Shown one piece after another: positions 44,504 through 52,362 of a stretch of 64,000 nt of DNA; position 1 is the first letter of the stretch, and each line of letters opens with the position of its first letter. Origin of the DNA: Dehalococcoidia bacterium (GTDB lineage: Bacteria > Chloroflexota > Dehalococcoidia > Lucifugimonadales > Australimonadaceae); assembly GCA_022820645.1 (NCBI GenBank), contig JAJEFD010000019.1, positions 1-64,000 of the forward strand, written 5' to 3'. The position numbers and the translations under genes were made by a program. The notes under the pieces are model-generated. The model was not told the origin of the DNA. It saw nothing but the letters and a program-made list of their open reading frames with translations, and ran no database searches.

Positions 44504-46341
44504 CAGCCGCTGTTGCGATGGCGTCGCAACTCCTCGACGAGCGCGGGCACGAACTCCTGCCAGTCTGCCATCACGCCTATGTCCGACTGCCCACGGAAGA
44601 ACGCGGCGCGGCGGTCGTTGTTGACCGCTAGCACAGTTCCCGCGCGTTGGATCCCCACTGCGTGGTTGAAGTCGCCCCGCACGCCGATACCGAGATAGAG
44701 GCGCGGCGCGATGGAGCGTCCCGTCAGCCCCACCTGACGCTGCCGCGGCATCCACCCCGCTTCCACCACGTCTCGTGTGCAGATGAGGTCTGCACCCAGC
44801 AGCGCTCGCAGTTCCTCCAGCTCGGAGATGTGCTCCGGCCCGCCGACGCCCATGCCGACGCAAACGACCGCGCGCGCCTTGTCCAGTGCGGCCGCGTCGT
44901 CGTCCGGCGCGGCGCGGAACTCCACCCGCGCCAAGCCGTCGCCCGGCACCGTGGCTGCCTCCATGGTCTCGACCGGTACGCTCCGGGCAGGGTTGGGCTG
45001 CAGGGCGCTGAACACGCCGGGCCGTACCGTCGCCATGTTGGGGAGCGTGCGCGAGTAGATGGGCGCGACGATGTTGCCGCCGAACGCCGGTTTGAGCTGC
45101 GCCAGCCCCGAGCCGTCCACGTCCAACCCGATGCAGTCGCCGGTCAGGCCGAGGTTCAGCCGGGCGGAGACGCGTGCCGCCAGGTCGCGGCCGTTCGGCG
45201 TCGAAGGCAGCAGCACGGCGAACGGCTGCCGCTCGGCGATGGCCTCCGCCAGCACCGCTGTATATGCCGCCGTGGAGTAGGTCGACATTCCGCTGCTGGA
45301 TGCCGCCATCACTGCGTCGGCGCCTGATCGCCCCAGGGCGGTCGCGTAACCCGTGGCGTCCTCTCCACCGATGACGAACGCGGCGACAAGGCCGTTCAGA
45401 GCATCCGCGACAGGCTGGGCGGCTGCCAGCATCTCGAACGTAACAGGGCGCAGTCCGCTCTCGTCCGCTTCCGCGACCACCCACAGCTCCGGTCCCCCGC
45501 CGGGGCGGGGAGCGTCGGCTGCTGTCTCCGGGGTGTTCGCTGCGTCGGCATCGGTGTCGAGCGCGCCTCGTTCAACGAGCGCTGCGACCGCCTCACGCGC
45601 CATCTCCGCCGCGCTGCCTTCCTGGATCAGTCTGCCCTCGCGCGACGGTTCGATCTGCCGCACCTCTGCGACCCACGTCGGCGAGCCTGCCGCCCCGAAC
45701 TGTGAAACGTCGTCGGAAAGCATCGCGGCGGTCAACTCGGTTATCTCGCGTTCCTCGGCGGCGCGTACTGCATCGCGGGGGGCTTGCGCGTCGTGCGCGA
45801 CCCCCTCCGTGACCGACACGAGCAACGGTAGCGCGCCTTCCACGGTCTCGGCGCCGTTCTCCAGTGCGCGCTCCGCACGGACCGAGCCATCCTGCGCGAC
45901 CTCCAGTCTGCTCACAGAGGTGATCTGGGGGATGCCGAGCATCTCCGCGACCTCCGGCCCGACCTGTCCGGTCTCCGCGTCGACGCTGTTGTTGCCGAAC
46001 AGGACGAGGTCGTACTCCTCGCGGGAGAGTGCGAGCGCCAGCGCCCGGGACGTTGCGAGCGTGTCGGCGCCTGCGAACGCGAAGTCGCTCAGGTGGAACG
46101 CGTCGTCAGCCCCCATCGCCAGGCATCGCACGAGACCCCGCCGCGCATCGGGCGGCCCCATCGTGTAGACCGCGATGCTGCCGCCCAGCGCCTCTTTCAA
46201 CTCCACCGCGCGGTTCACCGCGAGCACGTCGTAGGCGTTCAGTTCGCTCGGCACGCCCTCCCGGACGAGGCGTTTCGTCTCCGGGTCGAGGCGTATGCGG
46301 GATATCGCAGGCACCCACTTTACGCAGACGGCTATCCTCAC
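44503..46341 (-). CDS. Fused electron-transfer flavoprotein beta-alpha
   Basis: The 612-residue protein combines both ETF subunits. Residues about 1-270 match EtfB (MRIAVCVKWVPAISRIRL, NNSVDAETGQVGPEVAEML). Residues about 285-612 match EtfA, including the FAD-binding VGLTGRSIAPRLYLGIGVRG and NHAVGIQRAGTVLAVNNDR. ETFs pass electrons from acyl-CoA and related dehydrogenases to the quinone pool. The GTG at 46341 is preferred because AGGAGG lies just upstream. The partner gene downstream is the DUF3179 protein; no ETF-quinone oxidoreductase is nearby. Confidence 0.88.
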   Translation of the reverse strand: MRIAVCVKWVPAISRIRLDPETKRLVREGVPSELNAYDVLAVNRAVELKEALGGSIAVYTMGPPDARRGLVRCLAMGADDAFHLSDFAFAGADTLATSRALALALSREEYDLVLFGNNSVDAETGQVGPEVAEMLGIPQITSVSRLEVAQDGSVRAERALENGAETVEGALPLLVSVTEGVAHDAQAPRDAVRAAEEREITELTAAMLSDDVSQFGAAGSPTWVAEVRQIEPSREGRLIQEGSAAEMAREAVAALVERGALDTDADAANTPETAADAPRPGGGPELWVVAEADESGLRPVTFEMLAAAQPVADALNGLVAAFVIGGEDATGYATALGRSGADAVMAASSSGMSTYSTAAYTAVLAEAIAERQPFAVLLPSTPNGRDLAARVSARLNLGLTGDCIGLDVDGSGLAQLKPAFGGNIVAPIYSRTLPNMATVRPGVFSALQPNPARSVPVETMEAATVPGDGLARVEFRAAPDDDAAALDKARAVVCVGMGVGGPEHISELEELRALLGADLICTRDVVEAGWMPRQRQVGLTGRSIAPRLYLGIGVRGDFNHAVGIQRAGTVLAVNNDRRAAFFRGQSDIGVMADWQEFVPALVEELRRHRNSG

Positions 46342-46411
46342 GCTTCCTCCTGACGGCGCTGTGACGGGCTGCCGCACAGTTTAGCGTTGCGCCACGTCTG
46401 GCGTACGTTCC

Positions 46412-47932
46412 CTATTCGGCCCCGCGCTGGCGGTACTGCACTGCCTCCGCGAGGTGCGGCATGCCGATGACGTCCTCGCCGCTGAGGTCCGCGATGGTGC
46501 GCGCGAGTTTGAGCGTGCGGTGGAATGCCCGTGCGGAGAAGTGCATGCGCTCCATCACGGCTCGCGCCAGCCCTTCGGCCTCGTCGTCCATACGGCAGTA
46601 CTTCCACACGTCGGACGGCCCCATGTCCGCGTTGCACTGTACGCACGACTCGCGGAACCGCGCCTGCTGCACCTGGCGCGCGTGACAGACGCGCTCCCGG
46701 ATCCGCGCGGACGGCTCGCCTGTCACGTCGCCCGTGAGCTTCTCGTACTCCACCCGCGGAACGTCGATGAAGATGTCCATCCGGTCGAGCAGCGGCCCGG
46801 ATATGCGCTTCTGGTAGCGGCTGAGCAGCTGTGACGAGCAGGTGCACGCCTTCCTCGGGTCGCCGTAGTTGCCGCAGAAGCACGGGTTCATGGCTCCGAC
46901 CAGCATGAAACTTGCCGGATACGTGACGGAGCCGTTCGCCCGGCTGATGGTGACGACCTTGTCCTCTATCGGTTGCCGCAGCACCTCCAGCACGCTGTGT
47001 CCGAACTCCGGCAGCTCGTCGAGGAAGAGCACGCCCCGGTGGCTGAGCGACACCTCGCCCGGCTTGGGGATCCTGCCGCCACCGACGAGCCCCGCGTGGG
47101 AGATAGTGTGGTGTGGCGCGCGGAACGGGCGCGTCGAGACCAGCGGGGTATCGTCGCGCAGCATCCCCGCGATGCTGTAAACCTTGGTCGTCTCGAGCGC
47201 CTCGGTCGAGGTGAGCGGTGGCAGTATCGAAGCCATCGCTCGTGCGAGAAGCGTCTTGCCGCTGCCGGGTGGGCCGGTCATCAGGAGGTTATGCCCGCCC
47301 GCGGCGGCGATCTCGATCGCGCGCTTCGCCTGGTCCTGTCCGCGTATGTCCGCCATGTCGATGGCGTAGTCCTGAGGCGCGATGTGGGAGAGTTCCACGG
47401 TGGGCGTGTGCGTCAGGATCGGTGCGTCGCCCCTGATGTGCTCCACGAGTTCGCGGAGCGTGCGCGCACCGAGCACGTCCACTCCATCTACGAGCGAGGC
47501 CTCGTCCGCGTTCGTCTGCGGCACGACCGCCGTTCGCATCCCCCGGTCCCGCGCGACGCCCACCATGGGGAGGATGCCGTCGGTGTGCCGCAGGTTGCCT
47601 TCCAGCGACAGCTCTCCGATGAGGACCGTCTCGCCGAGCATGATGTCGATCTGCCCGCTGCTGGCGAGGATGCCCACCGCGATGGGCAGATCGTAGGACG
47701 GCCCCTCCTTGCGGATATCGGCGGGGGCGAGGCTCACCGTGATGCGCCGCATCGGGAACTCGAACCCGGAGTTGCGTATCGCTGCGCGCACGCGCTCTCT
47801 GGACTCCTGCACCGCTGCGTCCGGGAGCCCCACCACGACGAAGTGGGGCAGGCCGGGCGCGACGTCCACCTCCACCTCGATGATCTGTCCGTCGAGTCCG
47901 GTCAACGCACACGTGTTCACCTTGGTCAGCAT
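46412..47932 (-). CDS. ComM/YifB-like Mg-chelatase-type AAA+ ATPase
   Basis: The 506-residue protein has the N-terminal ChlI-like domain (GLDGQIIEVEVDVAPGLPHF, VGLPDAAVQESRERVRAA), Walker A LLMTGPPGSGKTLLARAM, Walker B GVLFLDELPEF, and a cysteine-containing stretch MNPCFCGNYGDPRKACTCS with a C-terminal AAA lid. ComM helicases extend DNA branch migration in natural transformation. AAGAGGTGATCAGGA precedes ATG 47932. Confidence 0.92.
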   Translation of the reverse strand: MLTKVNTCALTGLDGQIIEVEVDVAPGLPHFVVVGLPDAAVQESRERVRAAIRNSGFEFPMRRITVSLAPADIRKEGPSYDLPIAVGILASSGQIDIMLGETVLIGELSLEGNLRHTDGILPMVGVARDRGMRTAVVPQTNADEASLVDGVDVLGARTLRELVEHIRGDAPILTHTPTVELSHIAPQDYAIDMADIRGQDQAKRAIEIAAAGGHNLLMTGPPGSGKTLLARAMASILPPLTSTEALETTKVYSIAGMLRDDTPLVSTRPFRAPHHTISHAGLVGGGRIPKPGEVSLSHRGVLFLDELPEFGHSVLEVLRQPIEDKVVTISRANGSVTYPASFMLVGAMNPCFCGNYGDPRKACTCSSQLLSRYQKRISGPLLDRMDIFIDVPRVEYEKLTGDVTGEPSARIRERVCHARQVQQARFRESCVQCNADMGPSDVWKYCRMDDEAEGLARAVMERMHFSARAFHRTLKLARTIADLSGEDVIGMPHLAEAVQYRQRGAE

Positions 47933-48106
47933 TCCTGATCACCTCTTTCACTGCCCTGTGTTGGTTCCGCTGGGGCGGGTTGGCTACTGAGGTTAGGAAC
48001 TGCCGGCTCGATCGCGAAAGGGGCAGATGTCACAGTGCCGTTCAGCATGCTCGTCCAAGCCGCTCTTGCGTGCGCCGCAAGCGTTGCGCGAGGGCAGGAG
48101 CGTTCC

Positions 48107-48136
48107 TTGACCCGCCTGCGGACGCACGGCTATCCT
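48107..48136 (+). promoter_or_regulatory. Likely promoter of the ACP-PPTase-hydrolase operon
   Basis: TTGACC (48107-48112), 18 bases, TATCCT (48131-48136), giving a start near 48143 and a 40-base leader with AAGGAG (48171-48176) before the ACP start. Confidence 0.5.
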
Positions 48137-48183
48137 CACTCCACCCCACCCGCACCCAGGCGGGACCTGAAAGGAGTACGTCG

Positions 48184-48429
48184 ATGGCGTCAACAGCAGA
48201 ACGGATCAGGCAACTGGTCAGCGAGAACATCGAGGTGGATGGCAAGGCCCTGGATGTCCCGGAGGACTTGAACCTCAGCCTCTCGGACGCTGGCGTGCCT
48301 TCCACGGACATAGTTGCCCTGGGCAAGCTGATAGCCCAGGACTTCAACGTCACCTTCACCCTCGATGACTGCGCAACCTTCTCCGACCTGTCGAAGGTTG
48401 CAGCCTTCATCGACAGCAAGTCTGCCTAG
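48184..48429 (+). CDS. Free-standing acyl carrier protein
   Basis: An 81-residue four-helix carrier. The phosphopantetheine attachment serine is S40 in AGVPSTDIVALGKLIAQDF. The usual D-S-L around the serine is P-S-T here, so the partner-recognition surface is altered while the serine is kept. It starts an operon with an Sfp-type transferase and a hydrolase opposite a PKS gene, which suggests it is the carrier partner of that PKS rather than the housekeeping AcpP. Confidence 0.85.
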   Translation: MASTAERIRQLVSENIEVDGKALDVPEDLNLSLSDAGVPSTDIVALGKLIAQDFNVTFTLDDCATFSDLSKVAAFIDSKSA

Positions 48430-48450
48430 ACCAACGCGGCGCTGCTGGCA

Positions 48451-49167
48451 ATGACGACCTCTTCCGTCACGGGATGCTGGTGGAGCCCTGTCGGACAGGT
48501 CGCAGGCGCTGCTGTCACACACGTTGCTCTGAGCCCTCATCCGGCCATGGAAGCCGAGGCGCTCTCCTGGCTGGATGAGCAGGAGCGGGCGCGCGCTCGC
48601 AGGTTCATCGGCGCCGGCCCCAGGCGTGGCTTCGCTCTGTGTCGCGCCGCTCTCCGCGCGCTGCTGTGCGATGAACTCCGCTGCAGCAATGAGCAACTAG
48701 CCTTTGGGGCATCTGAGCACGGCAAGCCGTTCGCCCTCGTGCAGGGGCTTCCCGTCGACATCAACTTCAACGTCAGCCACAGCGGGAATCACGGACTCAT
48801 CGCACTCGCTCCCGAAGGCCGGTTGGGCGTCGACGTGGAGGAGTGCACTCCCCACCGTAACCTGGACACACTGATCGAAACCGTGTTCACGCCTGATGAA
48901 CAAGCGGAGCTCGCCTTGATCGAAGGGGAGGAGAGGCCTCGTGCCTTCTTCAGGCTCTGGACGGTCAAGGAGGCTTTGGTGAAGGCTGAAGGAACGGGTT
49001 TGTCCCTGGACCCATCCTTGTTCGAGGTCCCCCCGGCGATGCGCCGCGGCGCATCGTCTGCCGTCTTTGCGTTTCCCCGGACCCCATCGGTACGGTGGCG
49101 GGTGGAGAGATTCGACGGCGACGACTTCGTTGCAGCCATCGCTCACGAACTGGATCCGGCGATCTGA
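48451..49167 (+). CDS. Sfp-type 4'-phosphopantetheinyl transferase
   Basis: The 238-residue enzyme activates carrier proteins by transferring phosphopantetheine from CoA. Motifs: FNVSHSGNHGLIAL, metal ligands D128 and E130 in LGVDVEE, and E174/K178 in FRLWTVKEALVKAEGTGLS. Full length for the Sfp group, whose members activate PKS and NRPS carriers. It starts 21 bases after the ACP gene, and its stop overlaps the hydrolase start by one base. Confidence 0.93.
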   Translation: MTTSSVTGCWWSPVGQVAGAAVTHVALSPHPAMEAEALSWLDEQERARARRFIGAGPRRGFALCRAALRALLCDELRCSNEQLAFGASEHGKPFALVQGLPVDINFNVSHSGNHGLIALAPEGRLGVDVEECTPHRNLDTLIETVFTPDEQAELALIEGEERPRAFFRLWTVKEALVKAEGTGLSLDPSLFEVPPAMRRGASSAVFAFPRTPSVRWRVERFDGDDFVAAIAHELDPAI

Positions 49168-50075
49168 TGCAGCAACGTGAAGCAGTATGGGAGCTGCCGG
49201 AGCCTCTCTCCGTCCACGAAGTGCGGGTGGACGACGAGACGGTCATCACCGTGCGCCGCCACGGCAACCCCGACGGCCCGCGGCTCATCCTGAGCCACGG
49301 CAACGGCCTCGCCATCGACCTCTACTATCCCTTCTGGTCCCTCCTCACCGGCGATTTCGACGTCATCGTCCACGACTTGCGGAACCACGGCTGGAACAAG
49401 ATCACCTCCCTTGAAGGGCACCACATCCCGACGCTCGCCGCCGACCATGACCGCATCCTCGAAGCCGTCAACCTGCGCTACGGGGAGAAGCCCACGGTCG
49501 GCGTGTTTCACTCCGTTTCCGCGCTCGTATCGTTGCTCTCCCTCGCCAGAGGCAGCGGGTACTCCGCGCTCGTCCTGTTCGACCCGCCCCTGTGCAAACC
49601 AGGGCGTGGCTACGAGGACTTCGATATCGTGGCCGCGAACACCGCCGCCCTGGCGCGCCGTCGCACCGAGCGCTTTCGTTCCATGGAGCAGCTCATGGAG
49701 GTGTTGCCGATCTCGCCGCTGTACCGGCGCGTCGTTCCCGGGGTCTTCGATCTCGTGGCGCGGACGACGCTCCGCAGCAGCGACGATGGGGAGGGCTACC
49801 AGTTGCGGTGCCCCCGCGAATACGAGGCGCGGATGATCGAGTACGCCGGCGTCTATGCCATGGGAGTCGACTTCGATTCCTTGCGCTGTCCCGTGAAGGT
49901 CATCGGCGCCGATCCCACCCTCCCGTTCTCCTACCTCCCGACCCTGGACCTCAGCGACATCCAGAGTATCGGCTACGACTTCCTGCCGGACGCCACGCAC
50001 TTTCTGCAACTGGAACAGCCGGCCGAATGCGTTGAAACGATGCTCGCGTTCCTGGATGAGGTCGGCGTTGTCTGA
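49167..50075 (+). CDS. Alpha/beta hydrolase (possible acyl-releasing thioesterase)
   Basis: The 302-residue alpha/beta-hydrolase has an oxyanion-hole segment ILSHGNG (residues about 41-47), the probable nucleophile S116 in VGVFHSVSAL, an acid candidate D249 and the C-terminal histidine H278 in DATHFLQLEQP. The nucleophile elbow lacks both glycines of G-x-S-x-G (FHSVS), which is unusual. Coupled to the PPTase gene (TGATG); ends 28 bases before the convergent PKS stop. The PKS has no thioesterase, so a release role is plausible but not shown. Confidence 0.8.
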   Translation: MQQREAVWELPEPLSVHEVRVDDETVITVRRHGNPDGPRLILSHGNGLAIDLYYPFWSLLTGDFDVIVHDLRNHGWNKITSLEGHHIPTLAADHDRILEAVNLRYGEKPTVGVFHSVSALVSLLSLARGSGYSALVLFDPPLCKPGRGYEDFDIVAANTAALARRRTERFRSMEQLMEVLPISPLYRRVVPGVFDLVARTTLRSSDDGEGYQLRCPREYEARMIEYAGVYAMGVDFDSLRCPVKVIGADPTLPFSYLPTLDLSDIQSIGYDFLPDATHFLQLEQPAECVETMLAFLDEVGVV

Positions 50076-50103
50076 CTCCGGCGCTGCCCGGTCGCGTGCC
50101 GCC

Positions 50104-52362
50104 TTACACCCAGTGACGGCGGCGCTGGAACGGGTAGCCGGGGAGCGAGACGCGTCGCCGGTACTCTCCGGCGAACAGTCCGGGGAACGAGAGTGAGAGG
50201 CCGGCCTCGTACGCGTCGGCAACCGCTTCAACGAACCCGCCGCTCAGGTTCACTTCGACCACGAGATTGGTATCCGTATCTTCCGGGAGGCTGGTCGCCA
50301 GGGGTATGGACGGCGAAGCAGGCGTGATGCCGTTGAGGGCCGCTTCCGCGCTCTCCGGCGCCCCCGATGCCGTCAGCTCGCCGCGTCTGGCGGCGGCCAT
50401 CAGGCCGTCCTCGAGGCTGAACACTCCTGCCGCCTGCGACGCTGCCATCTCGCCGGGGCCGAGGCCCATCACCACGTCCGGACGCACCCCTACGCTCGAC
50501 CACAGCGCCGTCAGGGCGCACTGGAGTGCGTAGACCGCGGGCTGCGTCCACGCGGGGTCGTCCAGCTCACCCGTCGCGCCGGGCCTGCCGAATATCACGT
50601 CCAGCAGTGAGGCGCCGCGTACCTCTCGCAACACGGCATCGCACCGGTCCAGCACCGCCCGGAAGACCGGCTCGCTCTGGTACAACGCCTCGGCCATTCC
50701 CGCCCACTCCTGGCCTTCGTCTGTGTAGACGAACGCGACCTTCGACGCGGATCGCGGCTCCTGCCCTTCGGGCACTTCATGGCCTTCTGTGATCGCCCGC
50801 AGCCCCTCGCGCAGCGACGTGCTATCGCGGAAGACCACGCCCGCGCGGTGCGGGAAGTGGCTTCGACCGACGCTCGCCGTCCACGCCATGTCGGCCAGTG
50901 CTTCGGCGCTGCCGGTGTGCTCGTCGAGCCACGAGAGGTACCGCCTCGCCACCTCCCGCAGGGCACGGTCCGTCTTCCCCGACAGGGGGAGCAGCCGCGT
51001 CCCCCGGTCGGCGAGCGCCCCGTCGAGCACTGGAGCGGGGACCGGCGCCGCTGACCCGGCTGGCCAGCCATTCCCTGCGGCGACGTCTTCCGGCGCTCCG
51101 TAGCCCTCCACGATGACGTGCGCATTCGCGCCTGATATGCCGAAAGCGCTCACCCCGGCTCGTCGCGGACGGTCCGGGGTCGGCGGCCATTCGGTCAGGT
51201 CGCTGGTGACCCGGACGGGCACCCTGTCCCATTCAACATCGGGGTTCGGGTCGTTGAAGTGCAGGTGTTCGGGGATCACCCCGCGCTGCATCGCGAGTAC
51301 GGCCTTGATCAGGCTGGCGACTCCCGCCGCCGGTTCGAGATGGCCTATGTTCGCCTTCACCGACCCGATGAGAAGCGGCCGGTCGGCTTCACGGCCTCTG
51401 CCGTAGACCGCCGCCGCCGCTCGTACCTCGATGGGGTCGCCGAAATTCGAGCCGGTTGCGTGCGCTTCGAGGTAGTCCACCTCCGACGGTTCGACACCGG
51501 CGCGGGCAAGAGCTTCCTCCATCACGCGCTCCTGCGCCGGTCCGTTGGGTGCGGTCAGCCCGAGGCTCGCTCCGTTCTGGTTGACCGCCGAACCGCGGAT
51601 GACCCCCCATATCCGGTCGCCGTCGGCCTCTGCTTCACTCAACCGCTTCAGCACCAGCACGCCGCATCCCTCGCCCCGCACGAACCCGTCCGCTGATGCG
51701 TCGAACGTCCTGCTCTGTCCACTTGGCGACAGCATGCCGACTTCCAGCATGAACCTCGCCACCGGGGCGGAGAGCGCCGCATGGACGCCGCCCGCGAGCG
51801 CGACGTCCACTTCGCCCTGTTGCAGGCCGATGACCGCCTGGTGCACTGCGGCCAGCGACGACGCGCATGCCATCTCCAGCGATATCGCCGGCCCTTCGAG
51901 TCCCAGCGCGTAGGAGACTCTTCCCGCGGTGACACTCGAGTTGGTGCCCAGGTAGCTGCTTGCCCTGCCGGTGGCTGCCAGCAGTTCCCGGTACTCGCTC
52001 CCCGCAGTGCCGGCATACACCCCCGTCCGGCTGCCTCTCAGCCGGTCCGGGTCCATGCCCGCGTCCTCCAGGGCCAGCCAGCTCGTCTCCAGCATCATCC
52101 GCTGCGTCGGGTCCATCATCCACGCCTCGATAGGCGCGATACGGAAGAACCGGGAGTCGAACTTGTCGAGGTCCTCGACGAATCCTCCGTACCGGAAGGC
52201 TGCTTCCTCGGCAGCCGGGTCTCCGAGAGCCCCGTTCCACGGACCGGTGCCCGGGCGTCCGTCAGTCACCGCGCTCTCGCCCGATTCCAGTTGACGCCAG
52301 AAGGCTGAGATGTCCTCCGCCCCGGGGAACCGGCACGCCATACCCACGATGGCGATGCCGTC
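50104..52362 (-). other. Truncated C-terminal KS-AT unit of the PKS
   Basis: KS2 keeps the Cys-His-His triad but has altered motifs (EMACASS instead of DTACSSS; EAHATGSNFGD instead of EAHGTGTPVGD). AT2 has GLGPGE in place of GHSLGE, so the nucleophile Ser is Gly3200 (codon ggc at 50460-50458). About 200 residues corresponding to AT1 695-893 are missing. The remainder rejoins at SGGFVEAVADAYEAG and ends with the linker that follows an AT. No ACP follows. Confidence 0.85.

Noticed and set aside
44504-45484. Apparent 1026-residue form of the DUF3179 protein
   Set aside because: The upstream part is an arginine-rich antiphase reading of the ETF gene; the real start is the ATG at 44503 with a signal-like helix.
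47993-48193. Minus-strand 66-codon frame ending with HCDICPF
   Set aside because: The cysteine pair looked like a zinc motif, but there is no ribosome-binding site, no clear start, and it covers the likely promoter of the ACP operon.
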